Assembly (NCBI GenBank): GCA_020850355.1
Contig: JADZEX010000002.1
Coordinates: 1 to 52,932, forward strand
DNA: 52,932 bases
Direction of reading: 5' to 3'
From: Fimbriimonadaceae bacterium
GTDB taxonomy: Bacteria; Armatimonadota; UBA10988
Below, one piece after another: positions 17,429 through 27,800 of this stretch. A program made the translations under genes and the position numbers. The notes under the pieces were generated by a model that made no database searches, was not told the DNA's origin, and saw only the letters and a program-made list of their open reading frames with translations. Positions within the stretch are counted from its first letter, which is position 1; the number at the start of each line of letters is the position of its first letter.

Positions 17429-18250
17429 TCAGGCTGGCCGCGGCTCGCCGATCGCGGCGGTCAGGATGTACCAGTCGCCGGCGCGGTTCTGGATCACCGT
17501 CGCGGTGAGCCTGGCGGCGACGGTGGCGCGGCTCAGGGCGAGGCCTTCTGCGGTGAAGGTGGCGGCGCTCTGGCCCGGCCAGAACAGGCGGAAGGTGACT
17601 TCCTGGGCGAGGTCGTACCAGACCGCCTGGCCACTCTCGACCAACGCCTCGTGCTGCGCGACGATCTGCACCTCGGCGCCGCGGCTCTGGATGCGGCGGC
17701 CGAGGGACTCCGCGATGGTGGCCGGGCCGCTGCGCTGGATCGGCGCCTCGGCCGACACGCCAGCCTGCTTGACGAGCGCATCGGCGACCTGCGCGGTGGC
17801 CACGCTGCTCCACTCGTGGAGCATCTCCGGCAGGGTCTCGGCGGCGGTCTCGCCGAGCGCCCCAGCGGTGCCGACGCGTTCCCAGAGGTGCATGTTGGGC
17901 GCGCCGGGCTGGCCCAGAATGCGGTCGAAGACGGCGCTGCCGAAGCTGCGCTCGTTGGCGTAGAGGCTGCCCTTTCGGAAGACCTTCTTGAGCATCACGA
18001 AGCAGAGCACCCAGCAGACGATGCCGACCACCACCCCGGTTGGCCCGACCGAGCGAGCGGCTTCGGTCTGGCCGACGTTCTTGGCGATGTAGCCGATCAG
18101 CAGTCCGAGGATGCCGCCGATGGCGCCGAGCACCGCGAAGCTGAACTGGTTCGGGTAGATCTCCAGCAAGGTCGCGGTGTCGCGGCCTAGCGCCGGTCGA
18201 CTCCAGACATCCGCCACGGTTCGCTGCAGCGCCTTGTCGTGCTCCGCCAT
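17429..18250 (-). CDS. Membrane protein of unknown function with two TM helices
   Basis: Protein of 273 residues. The ATG at 18250 is preceded by GGAGGA; the longer upstream frame is not credible. A short cytoplasmic N-terminus is followed by two hydrophobic helices, about 36-56 (FAVLGAIGGILGLLIGYIA) and 68-88 (VGPTGVVVGIVCWVLCFVML). A soluble region of about 180 residues then carries an Ala-rich helix and a beta-rich end (RLFWPGQSAATFTAEGLALS, then WYILTAAIGE). I do not recognise the family. It is convergent with the ROK remnant (stops 2 bp apart) and divergent from the giant glycosidase gene at 18321, with only 70 bp between starts. Confidence 0.75.
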   Translation of the reverse strand: MAEHDKALQRTVADVWSRPALGRDTATLLEIYPNQFSFAVLGAIGGILGLLIGYIAKNVGQTEAARSVGPTGVVVGIVCWVLCFVMLKKVFRKGSLYANERSFGSAVFDRILGQPGAPNMHLWERVGTAGALGETAAETLPEMLHEWSSVATAQVADALVKQAGVSAEAPIQRSGPATIAESLGRRIQSRGAEVQIVAQHEALVESGQAVWYDLAQEVTFRLFWPGQSAATFTAEGLALSRATVAARLTATVIQNRAGDWYILTAAIGEPRPA

Positions 18251-18320
18251 CGACTCGTCCTCCAGCCGGGGAAGGTGCCACCCGCACCGCACCGAAGCGC
18301 GTCCTGCGGAGGGCGTGGCG

Positions 18321-21300
18321 GTGCGTATCCTACGGCATTTGCGGTGTCTTGAACAGCCCACCTGGATCCTCCTCCTGATCGCCACGATCTCCCCGCCGGC
18401 GAGGGCCTTGCAGAACGGCGACTTTGCCCAGGCGGGTCCCGGTGGCGCACCGGCCGGGTGGAGCTGCGACCCGCAGGCCGCGCGCCGCCAGCCTGTGGGG
18501 GCCGGGTGGGAGCTGGTCAGCCGGCCAGGGGCCTACGTGCTGGCGGCGCAGGAGCTCACGCTGCAGGCCGCTGCGGTGTACACGCTGACCCTGACGGTGC
18601 GCGGCGACGCGGCGGGCCGGGCCGGGGCGCTGCTCCTGCAGGGCGCCGGGCGCGAGACCTACCTGCTGTGGGACCAGCCGGTCGACGCGGCGCCGCGCAC
18701 TTTGACGCGGGTCTTCACGGCGCCGGCCGCCGCTGTGCGGCTGCTGCTCTACAACGTCGCCCGCACTGGCGAAGTGGCCTACCGGCAGGTCACTTTGGAG
18801 CCCGGCCGGCCGTCCTGGCCGGTGGTCCGCGAGCTGCGCTTTCCAGCCCTCCACAGCCCCAGCGGGCCGCCGCCCGAGACGCCGCACGTGCCGTGGCTGC
18901 GGCCGCTGCCCGGCGGGCCGTTACGGGCCGTCGCCGCCCTGGCCGAGTACCGCGCCGCCCGGGAGTGGCTGGAGCTGGCGCAGCGCGTCGAGCTGGACCT
19001 CGACCTGCTCAACGTGGCTGGTGACGACCTTGCCTCAGCGACCGCGGAGCGGGTGCAAGAGCGGCTGAAGCGCGGCCAGGTCGACGTGCTGCTGGTCAAC
19101 GCGCGCCTGCCCGAGGTGCTGCGACGGTGCGCCGCCGAGCGGCTGGCCGAGGGCGGTGGGGTGGTGCTGTTCGAAGGCCGTGCCCGCCGCGAGGAGCTGC
19201 CCGCCGAGCTGGTCTGGCGGGACGTGGCGGCCGACCATGCGCTGCTGCGGGACCTGCCCTGGGAGCAACTCGCGGCGGGCCTGCGGCCGAGCGTGCAGAT
19301 CGCCGAGCCGGCCGCCGGGCGGGCCGTGCGGTTGCGCTGGGACCCGGCCCAGGTGCGGCTGCACGGCTGCTGGCCGGTCTTGCTGGACAGCTCCGACTGG
19401 GAGCAGCGGCAGTTCCACTATTGGGAGTACCCCCTGGCGCTGGCGGCGCGCGCGGTGGCCTGGGCCGGGGGCCGTCTGGGCGAGGGCCGCCTGCGCCTGG
19501 CGGAGGGCCGCCTGCAGGCGACGGGGCTGCCGCCGCGGACGCGTTGCGAGGTGCGTCCGCGGAGTCTGCGCGAAGTGCGCTGTGGTGAGCCCGACCGTCA
19601 GTTCGAGGCCAGCCAGGTGGTGCTCGGCGAGCCCTGGCAGCCGGCCGACGCCTGGTCGGCCGGCCCGGCGTTGCTCGCGGTGCGCGCCCTGGACGCCCGG
19701 GGCGCGGTGCTGGCGAGTGCCGCGCTGCCCTGGCCGCGCCGCGCGCCTGGCGAGCTGCAGGCGGTGGCGGTGACACCGGCGGTGGCGCAGCCGGGCGAAA
19801 CCGTGCGAGTCACCGTGGAGGTCGCCGCGACCGGCCCGACGGTGCTGCAGGTCTCCCTGAACGACGCCCACCAGCGGCGCTACGCCGCGGCGACGGCGCG
19901 CCTGGCAGGCGCCGGCCAGGCGACCGTCGAGTTGCCGTTGGCACGCAGCAGCACCGCCCTCAGCAAGGTGGCGGTGCTGCTGACCACGCCCGCTGGCCGC
20001 GAGCTCGACTACGGCTGGCGCAACGTGGTGGTGCCGGCGCTCAACCATCAGGCGGCCTGGGCCGAGTGGCAGGTCACCGGCTGGGGCGAGCAGGCGCCGC
20101 CGGCGCTGAGCCAGCAGTTCAACGCGCGGTTGCGCGAGATCGGCTGGAACGGGAAGTTCGAAGGGGACAGCTACGGCGCGCTGGAGGCCGGACTCTTCCC
20201 CTCGCGGAGCGCCGGGCTGCCCGGACTCTACCCCGCTGCGCCGCGACCCGACGGAGTGCGCGCCGCCGGCTGCCTCAGCGACCCGGATCTGTTGGCGCGG
20301 ACGGACCAGCGGATTGCCGAGCGGTTGCAGCGCTGGGGGCGCTACGGCATCGTCGCCTGGAGCCTTGGCGACGAGCTGGCGCTGACTCATGACGATCAGA
20401 TCGACGAAGTGGACCGCTCCGAGACCGCGGTGGCCGCCTACCGCCAATGGTTGCGGCAGCAGTATGGCCACCTGGCGGCGCTCAACCGCCAATGGGGCAC
20501 GACGCACGAGTCGTGGGAGGACATCCAGCCAAGCCTCAGCGCGGCGGTGCGGGGCAGCCAGAACTACGCGCCGTTTGTCGACTTCCGCGAGTTCATGACC
20601 GAGGCCTGGCTGCGGGTGCTGCGCCACGGGACGCAGGCGCTGCGCGAGCAGGCGGCGCCGGCGCGGGTGGGGCACACCAACACCTTCGGCCTCAACCCCT
20701 TCAACGGTGCCGACTACGGGCGGCTGGCCAGCGCGGTGGGTTTCACCTGGGGCCAGGAGTATAGCGAGGCGATCAAAGCGGATGCCCAGAAGGCGGTCTA
20801 CGCGCTGTGGCGCAGCTTCGTGCCGGAGGGCTTCCCGAACCTCGGCTGGATCGGCTACCAGCCGCGCGAGGCGGCGGTGCGGTACGAGCCGTGGTGGCTG
20901 GCGTTGCACGGCAGCCGCGGCGTGAGCTACTTCGCGGCCTGCGCGGTCGATGCCGAGCACAACGACTCCTGGGCGCTGGTGCCGCCGACCCTGGCGCCAG
21001 CACGCTACGGCGAGCTGGTGCGCGAGACCCTGGCGCCGCTGGTTGGCGGGGTTGGCGCGCTGCTCAACGCCAGCACCCCCGAGCCGCCGACGGTCGGCCT
21101 GGTGTGGTCGTACCCCAGCGTGCTGAGCTCCTGGTGCGACAGCACCTGGGCCCAGCCGGTGCCGCCGGCGCAGCCGCCGTTCGACAGTTACGGGGCGATC
21201 TGGTGGTCGGCGCTGCAGATGCGCCACCTGCTGGAAGAGGCCGGCCTGCCCTACGCCTACGTCTCGCCGCAACAGATTGCCGCCGACCCGACCGTGCTGG

Positions 21301-22334
21301 GGCGCTACGAGCTGCTCTACCTGCCGCTGACCAGCGCGCTCGACGAGGCCACCGTGACGGCGCTCTGCGCCTGGCGCGAGGCCGGCGGCACGCTGGTTGC
21401 CGACCTCCACCTGGCGGCCCGCGACGAGCACGGCACGCTCTGGCCCGAGGGCCGGCAACTGGCCCGGCTGAGCGGCCTGCGGGCGGTCGGACGGCCGGTC
21501 TGGGAACCGCTCAAGCTGCAGGTCAGTACCGGCTTCGGGGCGCCCAGCCTGGCGGTGGCGGGTTACGGCTGGCAGGAGCTGCAGCCGTTGCCTGGTGAGG
21601 AAGTGCTGCCCCTCGGCCGCACCGCCGCGGGGCAGCCGGCGGTCTGGCTGCGACCCTCGGGTGAGGGGACCAGCATCGTGCTTGGCAGCATCCTGGCCGG
21701 CGACGATCCTGGCGCGCTGCAACTGATTCGGAGCTACGCCAGCCGCGGCCCGCGCCCGCGCACGTTGCTGCTGGAGCGGGCCGATGGCGGCAGCGGGCCG
21801 ACCGCGGTGGAGCTGCAACGCCGCTTCTTGGACGGCGCCGAGCTGCTCGGCCTGAGCCGCGACTGGCGGCGGGTCGCCGCTGGCGAACGGACCCCACCGG
21901 CGGTGCGCCTGCGGCTGGGCCGGCGCGCCTGGGTCGGTGAACTGCGGGCCGGCCGCCCGCTGGCGACCTGGACCGACACCGTCGAGCTGGCCCTCGGGCC
22001 TGGTGACGCCCGCCTGCTGGCGGTGCTGCCCTACGAACCGCGGGGCGTCGAGGTGAGTTTGCCGGAGCGCGTCCGCGCGGGGGAGGACCTCCGGGTGACG
22101 GCCCAGGTGCAAGCCTCGGCGGCGCCGGCGACGCACTTCCTGCGGATCGAGCTGCGCGGCCCCGACGGCGTGCTGCGACCTGCCTACACGCGCCAGGTGC
22201 AGGCCCCGCAGGGCCGCTGGAGCGGCTCGCTGCCGCTGGCGCTGAACGACCCGCCGGGCACCTGGGAGGTGCGGGTCCGCGATGTGCTGGGTTGCCGCAG
22301 CGCCAGCCGTACCTGGCAGTTGGTGGTACCGTAG
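18321..22334 (+). CDS. Giant secreted GH42-like glycosidase, multidomain
   Basis: Protein of about 1337 residues. Two GTG codons compete: 18315 is only 2 bases from GGAGG, while 18321 is 8 bases away and is preferred. The N-terminus has a Sec-type hydrophobic stretch (PTWILLLIATISPPARA). Domains: beta-sandwich (about 35-165), a ThuA/amidotransferase-like region (about 195-400), Ig-like (about 480-570), then a (beta/alpha)8 barrel with VAWSLGDELAL (Glu685, likely acid/base) and HTNTFGLNPFNGADY. A second amidotransferase-like domain follows (about 985-1130, LCAWREAGGTLVADLH), with C-terminal Ig-like domains. A catalytic barrel followed by a Rossmann-like domain is the GH42 plan, here much extended. 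It is probably extracellular; substrate unknown. Confidence 0.8.
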   Translation: MRILRHLRCLEQPTWILLLIATISPPARALQNGDFAQAGPGGAPAGWSCDPQAARRQPVGAGWELVSRPGAYVLAAQELTLQAAAVYTLTLTVRGDAAGRAGALLLQGAGRETYLLWDQPVDAAPRTLTRVFTAPAAAVRLLLYNVARTGEVAYRQVTLEPGRPSWPVVRELRFPALHSPSGPPPETPHVPWLRPLPGGPLRAVAALAEYRAAREWLELAQRVELDLDLLNVAGDDLASATAERVQERLKRGQVDVLLVNARLPEVLRRCAAERLAEGGGVVLFEGRARREELPAELVWRDVAADHALLRDLPWEQLAAGLRPSVQIAEPAAGRAVRLRWDPAQVRLHGCWPVLLDSSDWEQRQFHYWEYPLALAARAVAWAGGRLGEGRLRLAEGRLQATGLPPRTRCEVRPRSLREVRCGEPDRQFEASQVVLGEPWQPADAWSAGPALLAVRALDARGAVLASAALPWPRRAPGELQAVAVTPAVAQPGETVRVTVEVAATGPTVLQVSLNDAHQRRYAAATARLAGAGQATVELPLARSSTALSKVAVLLTTPAGRELDYGWRNVVVPALNHQAAWAEWQVTGWGEQAPPALSQQFNARLREIGWNGKFEGDSYGALEAGLFPSRSAGLPGLYPAAPRPDGVRAAGCLSDPDLLARTDQRIAERLQRWGRYGIVAWSLGDELALTHDDQIDEVDRSETAVAAYRQWLRQQYGHLAALNRQWGTTHESWEDIQPSLSAAVRGSQNYAPFVDFREFMTEAWLRVLRHGTQALREQAAPARVGHTNTFGLNPFNGADYGRLASAVGFTWGQEYSEAIKADAQKAVYALWRSFVPEGFPNLGWIGYQPREAAVRYEPWWLALHGSRGVSYFAACAVDAEHNDSWALVPPTLAPARYGELVRETLAPLVGGVGALLNASTPEPPTVGLVWSYPSVLSSWCDSTWAQPVPPAQPPFDSYGAIWWSALQMRHLLEEAGLPYAYVSPQQIAADPTVLGRYELLYLPLTSALDEATVTALCAWREAGGTLVADLHLAARDEHGTLWPEGRQLARLSGLRAVGRPVWEPLKLQVSTGFGAPSLAVAGYGWQELQPLPGEEVLPLGRTAAGQPAVWLRPSGEGTSIVLGSILAGDDPGALQLIRSYASRGPRPRTLLLERADGGSGPTAVELQRRFLDGAELLGLSRDWRRVAAGERTPPAVRLRLGRRAWVGELRAGRPLATWTDTVELALGPGDARLLAVLPYEPRGVEVSLPERVRAGEDLRVTAQVQASAAPATHFLRIELRGPDGVLRPAYTRQVQAPQGRWSGSLPLALNDPPGTWEVRVRDVLGCRSASRTWQLVVP

Positions 22335-22346
22335 GGCCTGTGGTAC
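22323..22346 (+). promoter_or_regulatory. Direct repeats GTGGTAC upstream of nikR
   Basis: GTGGTAC occurs at 22323-22329 and again at 22340-22346, 17 bp start to start. A weak promoter-like pair overlaps them (TTGGTG at 22320, TACAAC at 22344, 18-bp spacer). The site lies just upstream of the nikR-like start and could be an autoregulatory site, but it is not the inverted GTATGA/TCATAC site of E. coli NikR. Confidence 0.25.
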
Positions 22347-22377
22347 AACCCGGTGGGGGCGGGCCTGGAGGGTCAGC

Positions 22378-22806
22378 ATGGCCTTGGAACGCTTCGGCGT
22401 GTCGATGGACGAAGAGCTGCTACGGGCGTTCGACGGCATGTTGCAGCGGAAGGGCTGGGAGAACCGCTCGGAGGCGCTCCGCGACCTGGTCCGTCGGGCG
22501 CTGGTGGCCGATCTGTGGGGCGACGACGAGGCCCAGGTGCTGGGCGCCGTCACGATTGTCTACGATCACCACCAACGCGACCTGACCAATGAGCTGCTCG
22601 ACCTGCAACACCATGCCGACGCCGAAATCGTCTGCGCCACGCATGTCCACCTCGATCACCACCACTGCCTGGAGGTGATCCTCTGCCGCGGGCAGGCGAA
22701 GGTGGTGCGGGAACTCGCCGACCGGCTGATCGGTTTGCGCGGAGTATCGCACGGCGACCTGACGCTGACCGCGGGCGGCGCGGTCCATGCGCCAGCGGTG
22801 CCCTGA
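22378..22806 (+). CDS. nikR: Nickel-responsive regulator NikR
   Basis: Protein of 142 residues, full length for NikR (about 133-148). The N-terminal ribbon-helix-helix (residues 1-45: LERFGVSMDEELLRAFD, then RSEALRDLVRRAL) binds DNA. The C-terminal ACT-like domain tetramerises and binds metal. The E. coli ligands His76, His87, His89 and Cys95 correspond here to His78, His89, His91 and Cys97 with a constant offset of 2, so the high-affinity nickel site looks complete. An extra histidine run (DHHHC) is present. Its usual target, a nickel transporter or urease/hydrogenase operon, is not in this window; it is flanked by carbohydrate-type genes. GGAGGG precedes the ATG. Confidence 0.92.
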   Translation: MALERFGVSMDEELLRAFDGMLQRKGWENRSEALRDLVRRALVADLWGDDEAQVLGAVTIVYDHHQRDLTNELLDLQHHADAEIVCATHVHLDHHHCLEVILCRGQAKVVRELADRLIGLRGVSHGDLTLTAGGAVHAPAVP

Positions 22807-22846
22807 GGCGGCCCGGGCGGGTCGCCAGCGGCGGCGTCGAACACGG

Positions 22847-22858
22847 TCCGCCGGCGGA
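22847..22858. promoter_or_regulatory. 12-bp perfect palindrome between nikR and the LamG-like gene
   Basis: TCCGCCGGCGGA is a perfect palindrome located 41 bp upstream of the GTG at 22900. It may be an operator or part of a hairpin after nikR. High GC makes such palindromes less surprising, so confidence is low. Confidence 0.25.
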
Positions 22859-22899
22859 TCGTCTCAGTGCCTGGGCGGACGAAGCAGAGGAGAGCGACG

Positions 22900-24855
22900 G
22901 TGCGGCTGGCCTGCTGGTGGAGCGTGCTGTGGATCGTCGGGGCCGCTCCCGCCGCGGTCACCGTGCAGGTGGCGGAGGAAGCCCCGGGCGAGACGTACCG
23001 CCTCAGCGGCAGCCTGCTGGCGCCGCCCGCGGCGTTGGCGCGGGGTGAGCTCCGCCTCGCCTTCGACTGGACCGACGCGCAGAACCACTACTACGCCAAA
23101 CTGAGCGGCGAGCAGGCGCAGTTCTTCCGGGTGCAGCGCGGCCAGACCAGCGCGCTGGGGCTGCCCGGCAAGCTCTGGCGCGCCCGGCCGACCGACCCGC
23201 TGGCGTTCTCGTTGCAGCGGGGCGAGTGGGCGATGGTGCTGTGCGTCAACGCCGTCGTCGCGGCGCGGGCCGAGGATCGCAGCCTGCCGCCGGGGGCGGC
23301 CGGGCATGGCGTCAGCGGGGCCGGGCTGGCGGTCGAGAGCTTCGAGGCGCAACCGACCGAGGAGATCTACTTCAGCGACGACTTCATGCGGACCGACGCG
23401 CAGCTCGGGGGCTGGGAACCGCTGGTTGGCCAGTGGGAGAACAACCAGCAGGGCAGCAAGGCCAGCCGCAGCGCCAACGCCTTCAGCTTTCGCAGCGTCG
23501 GGGCCACGCCGGGGCTGGCGGCCTGTGGGTACCCCTTCTGGACCGACTACACGGCCCAGGCCGCGGTCCGCTGCGACGGCCACGGCGCGGTCGGGCTGGC
23601 GGTCGGGGTGCAGGGCGCCGCGGCCTGTTACCGGCTGCGCTGGACCGCCCAACAAAGCGCCGACGGCGGCACCTGCCGGCTGCAGCGCGTTTGGGGTGGG
23701 CAGGTCAGCGACCTCACGCCGGCGCTGCCGGGCGGCTTTCGGGCCGGCGTCTGGTACAAGCTGCAACTGACCCTGGCCGGCGGCCGGCTGCTGGCCTGCA
23801 TCGACGACGTGCCGTTGGTCGAGGTGGCGGTGCAAGCGCTGACCGAAGGCCGGGTCGGGCTGTACACCGAGCCCGGCGAGGGCGACACGGCCGAAACCGG
23901 CGGCGCGCTCTTCGACGATGCGCTGGTCCGCTCGATGCCGTTGCTGGTCGACGACTTCAGCGCCGCGACGGCGACCCGCTACGCCGCGCAGGGCGCTTGG
24001 GGCTGGACCACGGGCGGGGCGGTGGCGCCCGCGGAGGGCAGCCTGCTGAGTGGCCTGGTGGACGGCGCCGAGGTGCACCTGGCGGCCGACCTGAGCGGTG
24101 GGCCGGGGCAGCTCGGGCTGGTGGTCCACCGCGGTGCCGACGGCAGCGGCTACGAGTTGCGGCTGGCTGCCGACAAGGTCCGCCTGCTGAAGGTTGGCCC
24201 GGGCGGTGAGACGCTGCTGGACCAAGGCGCGCCGCCGGCCGGCGCGGATCCGGTGCGGGTCGAGCTATCCTACGACCGAGGCCTGCTGCGCGGCACCGTG
24301 GACCATCGGCCGCTGCTCGAGGCGTTCGACCTCAGCTTGCCGGCTGGGGCCGTCGGGGTGGTCAGCCGGGGCGGCGCCGGGCGCCGGGTCGACAACCTGC
24401 GGGCCTCTTTCCGACCGCTCTCCTGGACCCTCCCGCCGACCGTGCCGGCGGAGTTTTCGACCGACGAGTACATGACCAACTGGGCCTCGCCGGCCGCCGC
24501 GTGGGTGACTGTCGAGGGCACCCCGGGACGCTGGCACAAGGGCTTCTTCTACGGCGACCGGCAGATCGCCCTGCAGATCCCCGGCTTCGGGCAGCAGGCC
24601 GGCACGGTGCAGGTCGTGCTCGGCGCCGCCAGCACCGACGTGGCCGCGGCCTGGCGGCTGGAGCTGACCCTGGCCCGCACCGATCCGAAGCTGCAACTGG
24701 CCCTGCGGCGCGGTGACCAGACCGTCGCCACCGCGACGCCGACCATCACCGCGGAGACGCCCCGCCTGGTGTTTGAGCTGCGGGGTCGCCACATGCTGGT
24801 CTGGGTGGACGACCAGAACGTCCTGCAGTACCGCTTGCCGGAGGATGCGCGATGA
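22900..24855 (+). CDS. Secreted multi-LamG/concanavalin-like protein
   Basis: Protein of 651 residues. The GTG at 22900 is preceded by AGAGGAGAG and gives a signal peptide (RLACWWSVLWIVGAAPAAV). The rest is beta-sandwich: an N-terminal domain to about 140, then three LamG or 3-keto-disaccharide-hydrolase-like jelly rolls at about 150-345 (FSDDFMRTDAQLGGWEPLVGQ), 348-500 (VDDFSAATATRYAAQGAWGW) and 510-651. Each carries the Y.L.L....RLL.....D..P strand pattern of that fold. No catalytic residue can be named, so a binding or surface role is as likely as hydrolysis. Its stop overlaps the next start as ATGA, so the two secreted proteins are translationally coupled. Confidence 0.75.
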   Translation: MRLACWWSVLWIVGAAPAAVTVQVAEEAPGETYRLSGSLLAPPAALARGELRLAFDWTDAQNHYYAKLSGEQAQFFRVQRGQTSALGLPGKLWRARPTDPLAFSLQRGEWAMVLCVNAVVAARAEDRSLPPGAAGHGVSGAGLAVESFEAQPTEEIYFSDDFMRTDAQLGGWEPLVGQWENNQQGSKASRSANAFSFRSVGATPGLAACGYPFWTDYTAQAAVRCDGHGAVGLAVGVQGAAACYRLRWTAQQSADGGTCRLQRVWGGQVSDLTPALPGGFRAGVWYKLQLTLAGGRLLACIDDVPLVEVAVQALTEGRVGLYTEPGEGDTAETGGALFDDALVRSMPLLVDDFSAATATRYAAQGAWGWTTGGAVAPAEGSLLSGLVDGAEVHLAADLSGGPGQLGLVVHRGADGSGYELRLAADKVRLLKVGPGGETLLDQGAPPAGADPVRVELSYDRGLLRGTVDHRPLLEAFDLSLPAGAVGVVSRGGAGRRVDNLRASFRPLSWTLPPTVPAEFSTDEYMTNWASPAAAWVTVEGTPGRWHKGFFYGDRQIALQIPGFGQQAGTVQVVLGAASTDVAAAWRLELTLARTDPKLQLALRRGDQTVATATPTITAETPRLVFELRGRHMLVWVDDQNVLQYRLPEDAR

Positions 24856-27800
24856 GGCGTTGGGCCTGCCTGCTGTGCCTGCAGCCCCTGTTGGTGAGCG
24901 CTGCGCCGCCGCCGCGGGTGGTCGTCAGCAGCCCGTCGCATCCGGCGGTGCAGACCCAGTTCGACAGCGACCTGGCGCCGCTGGCCGCGCAGCCGGTCGG
25001 CGACGAGCCGCCGGTGGTGCAGCTCCGGCGTGTCGAGGTGCCGGGGCGGGGCGGCGTGTTGGAGGCCACCAACACCGTCTCCGGCGGCTACTTCGGCCTT
25101 TCGATCTACAAGCCGGCGCGCCAGGAGCCGGTCCCGACCGAGTTGCGCTTCGACTACCGCGCCGATCCGGCGGTGAAGGTCAACCTGCTGCTGCGGGTGC
25201 GCCACCAGGACTACGAGATCGGCTTCACCGGCCCGCCCTGCGACACGGGGCAGACCATCTGGCTGGGCCAGGCCGCCGACATCGTCGCCGACGGCGCCTG
25301 GCACACCGCGCGGGTGCCCCTGCTGCGGATGCTCCGCCGCGAGCTGGCCTGGAGCGATCTCAAGCTGACCGAACTGAGCTTCGAGAACCGCCACACCGGC
25401 GACTACCTGCTGGCCGGCTTCGGCGGCAACGGGCAGGGCAGCCGGCTGGCCCTCGACAACCTCTGGCTGGGCCGGCCCGGCCCGGCCGGCGGCGAGCTCA
25501 GCCTGAGCGTGCCGGGGGCCACCGCCGAGGGGTACGCCGTGGTGCTCGACCGAGCCGGCGAAACCGTCCCGCCGACCGAGCTGAACCAGACCAGCGGCAC
25601 CGTCAAACTGAGCGGACTGACCGACGGCGAGCAGGTCGCCCACGTGCGCGCCAAAGTCGGCGGCGTCTGGGGCCCGCCGACCCACTACCGGTTCCTGGTG
25701 GACGCCACGCCGCCGACCGTTGGGGCCACCGTGCCGGCCGCCGGCGCGAAGGCCTGTCCGCGGGTCTGGACCGCCAACCTGCAAGATGCCGCCGCGGGGG
25801 TGGCCCCGCAGACCATCACGGCACAGGTCGCCGACCGCACGCTGGGCGTCGAGGACCCCAGCGGCGCGCTGCGCTACGATCCGCTGGCTGGTGAGTTGCG
25901 CCTGCAGCCGGCCCTGGCCGGGCTCAGCTTCAAGGCCGGCGAGACCGTCACCTGGCGGATCGCCGCGAGCGACGAGCTGGGGCAGGCGATGCCGCCCCAG
26001 ACGGCCAGCTTCGTATTCGACCCGAGCCTGGACCGCGATGGTCCGGAGCAGGCCAGGCTGCTGATCCGCCAGCCCGGCCAGACCGCGCCAGTGCCGTTCC
26101 CGGGCGACGGCAGCTTCGAGGACGGCCTGGACGAGTGGCGGCCGTTTGGCTCGGCCGGCACGCTGCTCGAACGGACCACCGCGACGGCGGCCAGCGGGCG
26201 CTACAGTCTGCGCCTGCGCTGTACTGAAAACGGCTCCGACTTCTCCACGGTGATCCGCCGGACACCCTTCAACGCCGCGCGCTTCCGCGTGCTGAGCTTC
26301 GATTACAAAGCCCCCGAACGCCTGCGGGTGGACCTCCTGCTGCGGTGGCGTGACCGCTACTACCGGGTGCGCTTCACCGACCGCGATGAGGACGAGACGG
26401 TGATCGGGGTGGTGCCCGGCGTGGTCGCCGACGACCAGTGGCACCACGCCGAGGTACCGCTCTACGAGCTGCTGGCGCAGCGCGATCCGCGGGCGACCGA
26501 CTTCACGATCGCGATGCTGCTGTTCACCGGCGGTCCCTGGACCGATGCGCCGCGCCGCTTCAAGGGCAACTACGCCGGGACCGAGTTCCACATCGACAAC
26601 TTCAGCTTCGTGCCGATGCTGGGCGCCGATGCCGAGCTGGCCTGGAGCGGTGTCGACCAGGTCGGCGTGAGCGGCGCGGAGCTGCTGGCGGCCAGCGATC
26701 CGAAGCAGCTCCCGGCGGCCGACGCGCCGCGCAGCGGGAAGGTCTACCCCGGCAGCGCGGTGGCCCTGGACCAACTGCCACAGGGGCTGGTCTACGTCTG
26801 GACCCGCCTGCTCGATGCCGCCGGCAACGCCAGCCGACCGCTGGTCAACCGCGTGCTGATCGACGCGGGTCGCCCGCAGGTCGGCGCGGTCAGCCCCGCC
26901 GCCGGCAGCGCCGCGGCGCCGGCCACGATTGCGGTCGAGCTGCGCGACGACCAGGGCGCGGGCCTTGACCTCGGGTCGCTGGAGTTGGCGGTGGCGGGCG
27001 TCACCTACCGGGTCGACGACACCGTCCTGCGCTACGACCGGGTCGGCGGCAAGCTGCTCTGGGACGGCCGCCGGGCGACCCCGCCGGTGGTCCTGCCCGA
27101 CGGGCAGAGCATCGCCTGCCGCCTGCTCGAGGCCCGCGACCTGGCCGGCAACCGGCCCACCGCGCTGCCCGCCTGGACCTTCACGATGCGCTACGCCGAC
27201 GACCGGGTGGGGCCGGAGGTGGAGGTCAGCTCGCGGACCCACGCGGCCTTTGCTACCGACACCTTCGATGGCCGCTCGCTGCCCTGGCGGCCGGAGCCAG
27301 CGGCGGCGGCGGCGCTCACGCTGGTGCCCACCGAGCGCCCCGACGGCGGCCGCGCGCTGCGGCTGCAACCGGCCGCCGGCGAGGGTCAGGCCGTCGTCTG
27401 GACCCCCTTCGAGCGGCAGTTCGGGGCTTACCGGTTCGGCCTGCTGTCCTTCGATTACCGCCTCCCGGCCGGCCTGCCCTGCAGCCTGCTGCTGAAGGTC
27501 CGGAACGCCGAAGGGACGGTCGTCGAGCGCGCCCTGGCCCTGGCTGGGACGCCGTTCGGGCAGTCGCTCGGCAACGTCCCGGGGATCGTCGCCGACGGCA
27601 CCTGGCAGAGCGTGATCGTCAATCTCTACGCCGCGCTACAACGTGACGGCGGGCTGCGGATGCCGTACATCGTCGAGGGCTTCGGCTTCATCCTGCCGCG
27701 CGGCGCGGCCGCCGGGCTGACCGTCGACAACCTCAGCTTCTTCCGCGAGGCGACCAGCAAGTACGCCAAGGCGGAGTGGTCGGCCTATGACGAGACCGGC

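Noticed and set aside
19035-22553. 1172-codon minus-strand frame opposite the giant GH42-like gene
   Set aside because: Its length reflects rare stop codons in GC-rich antisense sequence; the content is Arg/Gln/His/Pro-rich with no domain.
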